Source of the DNA: an uncultured Alphaproteobacteria bacterium
GTDB taxonomy: Bacteria > Pseudomonadota > Alphaproteobacteria > RF32 > CAG-239
Assembly: GCA_900551585.1 (NCBI GenBank)
Contig: URWU01000008.1
Coordinates: 1 to 18,174 of the forward strand
Length of the DNA: 18,174 nt
Direction of reading: 5' to 3'
The notes beneath the pieces were generated by a model. The model was not told where the DNA came from. It ran no database searches and worked only from the letters and a program-made list of their open reading frames with translations. Each line of letters begins with the position of its first letter. The stretch's first letter is position 1. A program made the position numbers and the translations under genes. Of this stretch, positions 1 to 6,714 are shown one piece after another.

Positions 1-48
1 CGAGATGTAGCTCCGTCTCGTGGGCTCGGAGATGTGTATAAGAGACAG
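1..48 (+). other. Illumina Nextera i7 adapter (sequencing artefact)
   Basis: Positions 15-48 match the Nextera read-2 transposase adapter, beginning GTCTCGTGGGCTCGG and ending in the transposon mosaic end AGATGTGTATAAGAGACAG. Positions 1-6 (CGAGAT) match the end of the P7 flow-cell primer. Positions 7-14 (GTAGCTCC) sit exactly where the 8-base i7 index belongs; from memory this is the reverse complement of Nextera index N718. The stretch is library-construction sequence left on the contig end, not genome. Small reading frames over it encode peptides such as MCIRDR and MYKRQ, which are familiar adapter translations in metagenome protein sets. Confidence 0.97.
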
Positions 49-1026
49 GGTGATAATCGCATGCACCGGCTTGGTATCAATCCCGTCTTTAACGAGCGGA
101 TTTTCAGCAATGCTCTCTTTTACGGCTTCAGGTTCCAGGCGGTCAGGCGTAATCGGCCCGATAATGCCGTACCGGTTGCGGGTCGGCACCATATACACCG
201 GTATCGCGCCAGACATGGTGATAGCGTGTTCGACCGACTTATGACAATTACGGTCGCAGAGCGCAATCTGATTGCGGGTAACGCTGGCCATCAGGATAAC
301 CCTGTTGGATGTGGACGAACCGTTGGTTACATGATATGTCCGGTCAGCACCAAATACTCTTGCGGCATATTTTTCGCTCTCCCCTATCGGTCCGGAATGG
401 TCTAAGAGCGAGCCCAGTTCACCAACGGATATGGACAAATCGGAACGGAATACCGGTTCCCGAAAAAAGTTGAAAAAAGCCCGGCCGGCCGGAGAACGGA
501 GAAAACCAGTTCCTCCGGTATGCCCCGGCGTATGCCACGAATATTCGTGCACTTTGGAAAACTTTGCCAGCGCCTTAAACATCGGCGGCAGAATAAACTG
601 GCGATAACGCTCAACCGCGGCTAAAATACGCCCGCCGATAAAATCAGGCGTATCTTCCAAAATCCAGATAAAATCATTAACATTTTCAAGGATTTCCGAC
701 GGCACCTTTGACGCTGTCGTCCGCCCGGCCAGTAAAAATACCGGCACATCTTTATTCCGCGACCGCAAAACTTCCAGCAGCCTGATGGTATTGGCATAAT
801 CTTTGTCGTTCTTATCATCAAGCTTCAAAAGCACGCATTGAACCGTCGGGTCAGTCACCAAAACCGCCTTGGCATCGCTCATACTCTCAGAAACCTCAAC
901 CTTAACATCTTTGGCTTCCAAATCTGCTTTCAGCGTTCGCACGGCTCTGGCGGCCGCCGTATTGTCATTAAGCCCTTCATAAATCATCAGGACTTTGATT
1001 CCTAACGGATTTTCCTTATCTTTCAT
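49..1026 (-). CDS. adiA: Biodegradative arginine decarboxylase, N-terminal part (cut by contig end)
   Basis: A PLP-dependent decarboxylase that would convert arginine to agmatine in the cytoplasm, using up a proton in acid stress. The frame is open from ATG at 1026 (after a strong AAGGGGAG) for 326 codons until the adapter, so the C-terminal half is missing. Residues 1 to about 130 fit the N-terminal wing (response-regulator-like) domain of Orn/Lys/Arg decarboxylases. Then come landmarks of the PLP fold: HTPGHTGGTGFLRSP, SISVGELGSLLDHSGP, VTNGSSTSN, and CDRNCHKS followed by PVYMVPTRNRYGIIGPI. The last motif reads almost the same as E. coli AdiA by memory, which favours arginine over lysine or ornithine. 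The catalytic PLP lysine lies beyond the contig end and cannot be checked. It lies 19 bases after adiC in the same direction, so the two form an operon. E. coli AdiA is about 756 residues. Confidence 0.9.
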
Positions 1027-1045
1027 TATATCTCCCCTTGTTGTT

Positions 1046-2533
1046 TTATTGATTGGTCTTGCCAATTGTGCTGGTCGTATTTGTATTGATAAAATCAGTC
1101 AATTGTTGTGTTTTGTAGTTATTGATTGAAACCCAGAACATTGCAATCAACGCGGCAATGGTAATCACCAATGTCAGCCAGCGTATCCATTTTGCCGCCC
1201 GTCCGCCCGGTTTGATATGTTCTTCCTTCATCTCCTGCTTGCGGCTGAAAGCCAGTTCATAGAAAATAATCGTCGAAATAACAAAAATTAAAGCCCATCT
1301 GGTCTGCTCACTGTTTGAACCAATCATGGCCGCCATGCTGTAAAAAGCACCGATTAAACCGACAATGGTATAAAATAATTCCTGCTTTTCGCTCATTTTG
1401 TCACGGCCGAGAATTTTAACCGCAACACAAGAATAAATATACGGCAGCAGCGTCATAATCACGGCAATCGAGGCAATTTTGCCGAATTGTTCCGAAGCGG
1501 TCGGCGACATGGTTGCTAAAACCTGCAAAGTCATAATACCGGCAACAATTGCCAATCCGGCCGAAGGAACCCCCTTGCGGTTTACTTTGGCAAAAATATT
1601 GCCGAACAAACCGTCATTGGCCGCAGCCTGCGCCGTCTGGCCGACCAAAAGAGTCCAGCCGGCAAGCGAACCGAGACAACCGACGGCTGCGCAAAAAGCG
1701 ACAATCTTTCCGGCCGTCGAGCCCAAAGCAATACTGACAGCCTGAGAGAAAGGCGCCGAAGAAATCATCAGTTCTTTGCTGGGAATAATACCCATAATCG
1801 CCGAAGAGCTCAAAACATAACAGACTGCGGCCAGCAAAACGCCGACAACCGTGGCAATCGGCACGTTGCGCGCCGGATTTTTCACCACGGCCGTAGAAAC
1901 CGAAGCACTTTCAACACCGATAAATGCCCACAAAGTAAAGTTCAACGTCATGCCGAGCGCCGTCATATTGCTTTCGCCTGTCACATTCCAGCCCTGCATA
2001 TAAGTCTCCGGACTAAACCAGAGCCAGCCGAGCAGCGCCACGCCGATAATCGGAAACAAAGCAATAATCGTTGTAAAGCCTTGCATTCTGCCGACAACCT
2101 TCGGCCCCAGAATATTGGCATAAGTAAAGAACCAGATAACGGCAATCTGCGCCAGAGCCATCACCAGCGGATCTTTCAAGGCCGGAAAAAACAGCGTCAG
2201 ATACCCAAGGCCGGCAACAGCCAGACCGACATTGCCGATAACATTGGCCAGCCAGTAAACCAGATTCGTCTGATAGCCCATATAATCGCCGAAAGCCTTA
2301 TGCGCATAGGCATAAGGACCGCCCGCAGCCGTATAAACCTCCGTCAGTTTGGCAAAAGTCAGGCCGAGCGCAATGGCACCGACCACGGTAATCAGCCAGC
2401 CGAAAATGGCAATACTGCCGATTCCGGCCAAATTCGCCGGCAGCATAAACACGCCCGAACCCATCATATTTCCGGCCACCATCAAAGTAGCCGGTACTAA
2501 CCCGATTTTATTTGTTTCACTGACTCCAGCCAT
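1046..2533 (-). CDS. adiC: Arginine:agmatine antiporter (APC superfamily)
   Basis: Inner-membrane exchanger of 495 residues with about 12 membrane segments, expected to import arginine and export agmatine, the product of the decarboxylase encoded just downstream. ATG at 2533 is chosen because GGAG lies 9 bases upstream; the in-frame ATG at 2542 would abut that site. With this start, key AdiC positions recalled from the E. coli protein fall at the same numbers: the GNMMGSG loop (N22-G27), Y74 (pH-gate tyrosine), Y93, N101, W202, I205, E208 and W293. Differences seen are L at 104 (Met in AdiC) and Ala at 357 (Ser in AdiC), both substrate-site positions. E. coli has adiA upstream of adiC with adiY between them; here the antiporter comes first and there is no AdiY-type regulator in the window. 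CadB or PotE are less likely given the AdiC-like residues and the AdiA-like partner. Confidence 0.93.
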   Translation of the reverse strand: MAGVSETNKIGLVPATLMVAGNMMGSGVFMLPANLAGIGSIAIFGWLITVVGAIALGLTFAKLTEVYTAAGGPYAYAHKAFGDYMGYQTNLVYWLANVIGNVGLAVAGLGYLTLFFPALKDPLVMALAQIAVIWFFTYANILGPKVVGRMQGFTTIIALFPIIGVALLGWLWFSPETYMQGWNVTGESNMTALGMTLNFTLWAFIGVESASVSTAVVKNPARNVPIATVVGVLLAAVCYVLSSSAIMGIIPSKELMISSAPFSQAVSIALGSTAGKIVAFCAAVGCLGSLAGWTLLVGQTAQAAANDGLFGNIFAKVNRKGVPSAGLAIVAGIMTLQVLATMSPTASEQFGKIASIAVIMTLLPYIYSCVAVKILGRDKMSEKQELFYTIVGLIGAFYSMAAMIGSNSEQTRWALIFVISTIIFYELAFSRKQEMKEEHIKPGGRAAKWIRWLTLVITIAALIAMFWVSINNYKTQQLTDFINTNTTSTIGKTNQ

Positions 2534-2604
2534 AATTCTCATCTCCGTAATGATCTTGTGAATGCTATATAAGTAAGCTTTTTGAAGCCTTTTACAATTA
2601 CCGG

Positions 2605-2617
2605 AAAGTTAAACTTT
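2605..2617. repeat. 13-base palindrome AAAGTTAAACTTT
   Basis: A perfect inverted repeat (AAAGTT, one base, AACTTT) between the candidate adiC -10 box and the gene. It is short and AT-rich, so it could be chance, but its place in the leader would suit a repressor site. Confidence 0.3.
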
Positions 2618-2633
2618 TTGACTAAAAAAACAT

Positions 2634-2639
2634 ATTATA
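2634..2639 (-). promoter_or_regulatory. Candidate -10 box for adiC-adiA
   Basis: Reading the minus strand, TATAAT is a perfect sigma-70 -10 element about 100 bases upstream of the adiC start. There is no good -35; the position where it would lie is taken by the CTTAAG box at 2644-2660, so the transcript may depend on a regulator or be blocked by it. A second, poorer option is the TATATA near 2567-2573, closer to the gene. Confidence 0.45.
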
Positions 2640-2643
2640 GCAG

Positions 2644-2660
2644 CTTAAGCGTTCCTTAAG
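2644..2660. promoter_or_regulatory. PmrA/QseB-type operator (CTTAAG-N5-CTTAAG)
   Basis: Two perfect CTTAAG half-sites 11 bases apart (one helical turn), separated by CGTTC. This matches the PmrA box consensus (YTTAAK-N5-YTTAAK), also reported for the close relative QseB. On the plus strand the second half-site overlaps the -35 position of a promoter whose -10 is TATAAC at 2676-2681, the usual arrangement for activation by PmrA-family regulators. The downstream operon encodes such a regulator, so autoregulation is the natural reading. CTTAAG is its own reverse complement, so the box reads the same on both strands and could also act on the divergent adiC promoter. Confidence 0.72.
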
Positions 2661-2681
2661 TTTACCATGGTCAATTATAAC
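2653..2681 (+). promoter_or_regulatory. Promoter of the ygiW-qseB-qseC operon
   Basis: TATAAC at 2676-2681 is a good -10 element. With a 17-base spacer the -35 falls at 2653-2658, inside the second CTTAAG half-site, and does not resemble TTGACA, as expected for a promoter needing an activator. Transcription would start near 2688 and leave a leader of about 80 bases before the ATG at 2768. Confidence 0.55.
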
Positions 2682-2767
2682 TGTCGGGGGGGAACTTCCT
2701 TTGTCTCCGCCGATGTTTAACCTTAATAAACAAACAAGCTTCCTTTAACTTTTTTGAGGAGAAACCT

Positions 2768-3133
2768 ATGAAAAAATTACTCGCTGTATCAGCTTTAGCT
2801 CTTTGCGTTGCTGTTTCTTCATCCGCTTTTGCCAAAAATAATCTTGGCGGCGGCTTCACCGGTCCGAGTGCACCAAACTTGAAAGTCACGGTAGCCGAAG
2901 CTCAGAAACTCAGCGATGAAACCCCGGTTATTTTGACCGGAAAAATCGAACAAAGCCTTGGCGACGAAAAATATCAATTCCGCGATTCAACCGGCATTAT
3001 CACATTAGAGATTGACAATGATGAGTGGAACGGTGTTAATGTAACACCTGAAGATACCGTAGAAATCCACGGTGAAATTGATAAAGGTTTTACCAAACTT
3101 GAAGTTGAAGTAAACTCGGTTGTAAAAAAATAA
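2768..3133 (+). CDS. ygiW: YgiW/YdeI-family periplasmic stress protein (BOF domain)
   Basis: A 121-residue secreted protein. Residues 1-22 are a Sec signal peptide (MKK, hydrophobic core, SAFA before the cleavage site). The rest is one bacterial OB-fold (BOF) domain: GGFTGPS near 28-34, VTVAEAQ, then ILTGKIEQSLGDEKYQFRDS, ITLEIDNDEW and TVEIHGEID. These are the familiar steps of YgiW/YdeI. Family members are periplasmic small-ligand or cation-stress proteins; in enterobacteria ygiW sits directly upstream of qseBC and its product has been linked to QseC signalling. The same order is seen here with a 22-base gap to the regulator. The start has a good GAGGAG site. Function in this organism is inferred from family and neighbours. 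Confidence 0.88.
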   Translation: MKKLLAVSALALCVAVSSSAFAKNNLGGGFTGPSAPNLKVTVAEAQKLSDETPVILTGKIEQSLGDEKYQFRDSTGIITLEIDNDEWNGVNVTPEDTVEIHGEIDKGFTKLEVEVNSVVKK

Positions 3134-3155
3134 CTCCTTTGGGAGCTTTGGCAAA

Positions 3156-3815
3156 ATGCGCATTCTTTTAGTAGAAGACGACCCTTTAATCGGCGACGGA
3201 CTCAATATCGGCTTAGGCAAGCTCGGATTTACCGTAGATTGGTTCAAAAACGGGCTTGACGGCCGCGAGGCTTTGTTTCAGGCACCCTACGAAGCTGTTG
3301 TATTAGATTTGGGACTGCCCGGCATTGACGGATTGACAATACTAAAAGAATGGCGTTGCCAAGGACGCAAAGAACCTGTTCTGATTCTCACCGCCCAGGG
3401 CGATGTTGATCAAAGAGTCATCGGTCTGGAGAGCGGCGCCGATGATTATCTGTCCAAACCTTTTGCTCTGGCAGAAGTTGCCGCCCGCCTCAAAGCTTTA
3501 ATCCGCCGCCGCAATGATGTGCTAAGCCCGACCCTCACCCACGGCAATCTGGTTTTCAACCCGCAGACAAGAGTTGTCACCGTTGACGGCAAAACCGTTC
3601 TGCTGGCTCCCAAAGAGCTTTTGTTGTTAGAATTGCTGCTCACCAACAAAAATAAAGTCCTGTCCAAAGAAACTATTGAAAACAAAATCTATTCATGGGA
3701 TGATGATGTCTCCAGCAACGCTGTTGAAGTCCATGTTCATCATCTTCGCCGCAAACTGGGCAAAAACATTATCAAAACCATCAACAAAATAGGTTATATT
3801 CTGGGCAGCGAATGA
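3156..3815 (+). CDS. qseB: OmpR/PhoB-family response regulator, QseB-like
   Basis: A 219-residue DNA-binding response regulator, the same length as E. coli QseB. Residues 1-115 form the receiver: the acidic pair at D8-D9, phospho-acceptor D51 in VVLDL, the switch threonine in LILTA, and K101 in LSKPFA. Residues 125-219 form the winged helix, with NAVEVHVHHLRRKLG as recognition helix and wing entry, nearly identical to QseB from memory. The stop overlaps the kinase start by four bases (ATGA), so translation is coupled. Its likely target is the CTTAAG box upstream of ygiW. PmrA/BasR is the nearest alternative name; the ygiW neighbour and WYD-type linker favour QseB. Confidence 0.9.
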   Translation: MRILLVEDDPLIGDGLNIGLGKLGFTVDWFKNGLDGREALFQAPYEAVVLDLGLPGIDGLTILKEWRCQGRKEPVLILTAQGDVDQRVIGLESGADDYLSKPFALAEVAARLKALIRRRNDVLSPTLTHGNLVFNPQTRVVTVDGKTVLLAPKELLLLELLLTNKNKVLSKETIENKIYSWDDDVSSNAVEVHVHHLRRKLGKNIIKTINKIGYILGSE

Positions 3816-5167
3816 AAAAACTCAGTCTGCAAATTAGACTAATCCTTTCTTTTATCGGCATTGCCGGCACAGTCTGGCTTTCCGCCGGCGCCATTTCCTG
3901 GTATGAAGGCCGCGAACAGCTCGATGAATTTTTTGACACTTACCAGCTGCTGCTGGCACGCCAGCTTTCAACTGCCGACTGGGACAACGTCACTCCCGAA
4001 ACACAAATAAAAATCGACAGTATTCTCAAAAACCTTGATGAAGACGGCGAAGAAGACGATGACGCTCTTGGTTTTGCCGTTTTTAACACCATGGGCGAAA
4101 TGGTTTTCAACGACGGCTATGACGGCCGCTTGTTCCCTTATGCGCCGGGCGTTTCCGGATTTTTGAATATGAAAATCGGCCAGCGTAAAAATCTCTGGCG
4201 TATCTTATGGGTCAAAACCACCAACCAGCAGTTCACAATCGCTGTCGGTCAAAAAATGGAATTCCGTAACGAAGCCGCAATGGAACTGGTTGAAGAAACG
4301 CTGTTTCCGTGGTTTTTAGGACTGTCTTTTCTGCTGATTGCTTCCATTTTTATGGTAAACCGCAGTTTCCGGCCGCTCAAATCAATTACCGACAATCTGC
4401 GCCGCCGCTCGCCGGAAGATTTCTCACCGCTTGAAACACATGATTTGCCGCTGGAAATCAAACCCCTCGCCGATTCATTGAATAACCTGTTCAACCGTAT
4501 CAGCAAAATGTTGCAGCGCGAACGCAGTTTTATTTCCGATTCGGCTCATGAATTGCGCAGCCCTTTAACCGCCTTAAAAGTACAGTTGGAAGTTGCCCAG
4601 CTGGCCGAAGATGACGCTCAAACCCGCAATCAGGCGCTGCAAAAGCTCAATCAGGGCATTGACCGCGCCACTCGTCTTGTTGAGCAGCTGCTGGCTCTTT
4701 CGCGCCTTGAGGCCTTTGGCCAGCGTCATCATCAGGAAAAACAAAGCCTCGACTGGCCGGAAATCATCAATGCCTCATTGGCCGAACACCAAGATGCTGC
4801 CGCCAACCAGAAAATTTCACTCAAACTGCAAAGCGACAACACTTATCCGGCTGCAGAAGGCTATCCGCTGCTCTGGTCTTTGCTGCTGCGCAATCTGCTT
4901 GACAATGCTCTGCGCTACAGCCCGCCCAAAGCCAAAATTTATATCTCCGTCGCAGAACACAGCCTGAACGTTACCAATACCGGCGTTCAAGTCGCCGAAG
5001 AATATCTGCCGCGCTTAAGCGAGCGCTTTTTCCGGCCGCCGGGACAAACCCAAAGCGGCAGCGGCCTGGGTCTGGCGATTGTCGAACGTATTGCCCGCCT
5101 GCATAATTGTACTTGCTCATTTAAAAATATCGACGGCGGTTTCCGCGTGACAATCGAACCGATATAA
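3812..5167 (+). CDS. qseC: QseC-like sensor histidine kinase
   Basis: A 451-residue inner-membrane kinase. Membrane segments lie near 8-30 and 163-182, flanking a periplasmic sensor of about 130 residues that contains DDDALGFAVF and NDG, both also found in E. coli QseC. An acidic run (EDGEEDDD, about 77-84) precedes them. A HAMP-like linker follows, then the H-box DSAHELRSPLTALKVQ with H246, the same number as the QseC phospho-histidine. The N-box is NLLDNALRYSPP (361-372) and the G2 box is GSGLGLAIV (416-424). The G1 box is odd: where relatives have D-N-G-P-G it reads N389-T-G-V-Q393, losing the adenine-contacting Asp and one Gly. The frame is intact, so this is sequence drift, not a broken gene. 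It pairs with the regulator it overlaps. Confidence 0.9.
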   Translation: MKKLSLQIRLILSFIGIAGTVWLSAGAISWYEGREQLDEFFDTYQLLLARQLSTADWDNVTPETQIKIDSILKNLDEDGEEDDDALGFAVFNTMGEMVFNDGYDGRLFPYAPGVSGFLNMKIGQRKNLWRILWVKTTNQQFTIAVGQKMEFRNEAAMELVEETLFPWFLGLSFLLIASIFMVNRSFRPLKSITDNLRRRSPEDFSPLETHDLPLEIKPLADSLNNLFNRISKMLQRERSFISDSAHELRSPLTALKVQLEVAQLAEDDAQTRNQALQKLNQGIDRATRLVEQLLALSRLEAFGQRHHQEKQSLDWPEIINASLAEHQDAAANQKISLKLQSDNTYPAAEGYPLLWSLLLRNLLDNALRYSPPKAKIYISVAEHSLNVTNTGVQVAEEYLPRLSERFFRPPGQTQSGSGLGLAIVERIARLHNCTCSFKNIDGGFRVTIEPI

Positions 5168-5177
5168 GTTTCTGTCT

Positions 5178-5191
5178 TTTGTATTTACAAA
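5178..5191. repeat. 14-base palindrome TTTGTATTTACAAA
   Basis: Perfect inverted repeat (TTTGTA, TT, TACAAA) in the 84-base gap after the kinase gene. It overlaps a candidate -35 element of the next gene, so it could be an operator; a second palindrome, AATAAATTTATT, lies at 5221-5232. Both are AT-rich and may be chance. Confidence 0.3.
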
Positions 5192-5212
5192 TGCCTTGAA
5201 GTAGACTAAAAA
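5184..5212 (+). promoter_or_regulatory. Candidate promoter for the H1-tailed membrane protein
   Basis: TTTACA (5184-5189) and TAAAAA (5207-5212) are separated by 17 bases. The -35 is good and the -10 is moderate. The gene may instead be read through from qseC, since no terminator is visible between them. Confidence 0.35.
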
Positions 5213-5251
5213 TAAACAGGAATAAATTTATTTTGACAAGGTGAATGACCC

Positions 5252-6247
5252 ATGAAAAAAATTCTCAATTATATTGCTTTCGGACAAGGGCTGGCTATCC
5301 GCTTTTTGATAATCTTCTCAGCTCTGGTTGCCCTCGTTTTTGCACTCTATATCCGTTTTGCCGGCGCAGACCTCATTCCTTATGCTCAGGATATTGCCGA
5401 CCAAATGCTGCCGGTTAAAGTTGTCAACGGTGTTGTTGTCGAACCGGCTGACACTATCAAAGTTGCTCACCTTAATCTTGACGGCAATGCCGCTCTTGAA
5501 CTGCCGCTGGTTATCAATACCACGGTTGATAATCTTGATATCAGCCAATTAAGCCAAGGTGCTTATCTGACCCGCCGTGCTTTTTATGTCATCAACCAGA
5601 ACGATTCCCGCATTTATCCGCTCAAAGACAGCTTTGAGCTGCCCCAAGGCGACTATCGTGAAGACTTCAAATCCGGTTTAAGCTGGGCCGCTTTTGCTTT
5701 CTTTATTATCGGCGGTATCGGCTTATTCGCTTTCTACTTCCTGTTAAGTATTTTTTATGCCACCTGCTCTTATGTCGTTTCGGCCATTGCTTCCAAAAAA
5801 TTTGATTTTGATTTGCGGATGCGTATGAGCGTCTTGTGCCTGATAACGGCCTATGCCTTCTTCACGCTCATCGGCTGGATTGGCATTGAAAGCGGCAGAT
5901 TGGTCTTCTTTGTCATTATCATCGCCATGCAGTTTTGGATTATCTCTAAACTGCCTGCAAATCTGGCACCGCAGCCGGCTGTTCTGGTCAGCACCGAAAC
6001 AACCGTTCCGCCGATGACGTCAGCCTGGCCGGCAAATAATGCGGAACCGTCTAAAGTTGCCGCCGCTGAGCCTGAGACTAAAAAAGCAGCTGCCCCGAAA
6101 AAAACAGCGGCTAAGAAATCCGCTGCCAAGAAAGCTGCTCCGGCAACAGCTAAAAAAGCAGCAGCTAAAACTCCGGTAAAAAAGGCTCCGGCCAAAAAAG
6201 CCGCCGCACCGAAAAAAGCTCCCGCTAAAAAACCGGCTGCTAAATAA
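5252..6247 (+). CDS. Membrane protein with histone-H1-like Ala/Lys/Pro tail, function unknown
   Basis: A 331-residue protein with two parts. The first 232 residues carry hydrophobic segments near 13-35, 144-178 (long, perhaps broken), 191-211 and 216-232. Between the first two lies a soluble domain of about 105 residues containing VVNGVVVEPAD and a run of short strands. The arrangement resembles the DUF1189 type of membrane protein, but I hold that only loosely. After a proline-rich linker, residues 277-331 are almost only Ala, Lys and Pro in AAKK/PAKK repeats, like eukaryotic histone H1 tails and bacterial H1-like DNA-binding proteins. If the four segments all cross, both ends are cytoplasmic and the tail could touch nucleic acid, ribosomes or acidic lipid at the inner face. 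It follows qseC by 84 bases; AAGGTG precedes the ATG by 8 bases. No enzyme motif is seen. Confidence 0.8.
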   Translation: MKKILNYIAFGQGLAIRFLIIFSALVALVFALYIRFAGADLIPYAQDIADQMLPVKVVNGVVVEPADTIKVAHLNLDGNAALELPLVINTTVDNLDISQLSQGAYLTRRAFYVINQNDSRIYPLKDSFELPQGDYREDFKSGLSWAAFAFFIIGGIGLFAFYFLLSIFYATCSYVVSAIASKKFDFDLRMRMSVLCLITAYAFFTLIGWIGIESGRLVFFVIIIAMQFWIISKLPANLAPQPAVLVSTETTVPPMTSAWPANNAEPSKVAAAEPETKKAAAPKKTAAKKSAAKKAAPATAKKAAAKTPVKKAPAKKAAAPKKAPAKKPAAK

Positions 6248-6266
6248 TTCTGCTTCAAAAAAAAAG

Positions 6267-6292
6267 AAAGCCTGAGTCTTAACTCAGGCTTT
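6267..6292. terminator. Bidirectional intrinsic terminator
   Basis: An 11-base perfect stem (AAAGCCTGAGT, loop CTTA, ACTCAGGCTTT) between two convergent genes. On the plus strand T-rich bases follow the stem. On the minus strand the stem is followed by TTTCTTTTTTTTT, a strong T run. It ends at the last codon of cutA. Confidence 0.9.
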
Positions 6293-6604
6293 TTATTTGG
6301 TCTCTTCTTCAACCCATTCGCGATAGGCCTGCGAACTGTCACTCACCGGCACGACAATAATCTCCGGAACTTCATAATTATGAAAATTGAGCAGATATTC
6401 TTTAACCGAAGTAACTTTTTCGGCAACGGTTTTTATCATCAGGCGGAACTCTTCATCTTCCTGAATCATCTCCTGCCAGCGATATAAGCTTTTAATTTTT
6501 TCAATCTGCACACAAGCGGCCAATTTACGTTCGACAAGCTCTGCCGCAAATTTCTCGGCCGTTTCAAGTTTATCTGTCGTTGTCATAACAATAACCAAAG
6601 CCAT
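6293..6604 (-). CDS. cutA: CutA1 divalent-cation tolerance protein
   Basis: A 103-residue small protein of the CutA1 family, trimeric with a ferredoxin-like fold. Family landmarks are all present: the N-terminal strand ending MTTTD, KLAACVQI, SLYRWQEMIQEDEE, the HNYEVPEIIVVPV segment and the final YREWV. In E. coli, cutA lesions affect copper tolerance, though the molecular role is still unclear. AAGGAG sits 7 bases before the ATG. It is convergent with the H1-tailed protein gene and shares a terminator with it. It appears to be a single-gene unit with its own promoter. Confidence 0.93.
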   Translation of the reverse strand: MALVIVMTTTDKLETAEKFAAELVERKLAACVQIEKIKSLYRWQEMIQEDEEFRLMIKTVAEKVTSVKEYLLNFHNYEVPEIIVVPVSDSSQAYREWVEEETK

Positions 6605-6628
6605 AACTTTTCTCCTTATCTGAAAAAA

Positions 6629-6657
6629 AGCCTAAAACAATCAAAAGATGAAGTCAA
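6629..6657 (-). promoter_or_regulatory. Candidate cutA promoter
   Basis: On the minus strand, TTGACT (6652-6657) and TAGGCT (6629-6634) are 17 bases apart. The -35 is strong and the -10 weak. Transcription would begin near 6622, just ahead of the ribosome binding site. Confidence 0.4.
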
Positions 6658-6680
6658 TGTGTTAATGGCATTTCTGCACG

Positions 6681-6708
6681 CGGCAGATGTTAGACAACCC
6701 ATCTGCCG
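6681..6708. repeat. 9-base inverted repeat CGGCAGATG / CATCTGCCG
   Basis: Two perfect 9-base arms with a 10-base spacer. Neither strand has a T run after it, so a terminator is unlikely. It lies about 24 bases upstream of the candidate cutA -35, a plausible regulator site, or it may form an RNA hairpin after the HdeD-family gene terminator. Confidence 0.45.
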
Positions 6709-6714
6709 AATAAC

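Noticed and set aside
20..405. Two plus-strand open frames starting MGSEMCIRDR and MYKRQGD
   Set aside because: Both start inside the Nextera adapter and run antisense to the adiA frame, which shows clear decarboxylase motifs.
402..821. Two short minus-strand frames that suggest a broken gene within adiA
   Set aside because: Codon-by-codon reading of the other frame from 1026 to 49 is open throughout with conserved motifs; these are shadows, and there is no frameshift.
3136..3149. Small CTCC/GGAG hairpin that could hide the qseB ribosome site
   Set aside because: Only a 4-base stem; too weak to claim control, and the pairing is an expected by-product of a GGAG motif.
6080..6245. Repetitive DNA resembling a short tandem-repeat or CRISPR array
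   Set aside because: The repeats are irregular, lack unique spacers and simply encode the Ala/Lys/Pro tail in frame.
5851..6342. 163-residue minus-strand frame rich in Ala/Phe opposite the H1-like tail
   Set aside because: It is the antisense of the AAKK repeat region; low-complexity coding on one strand opens the other by chance. It has no ribosome site and overlaps the terminator and cutA.
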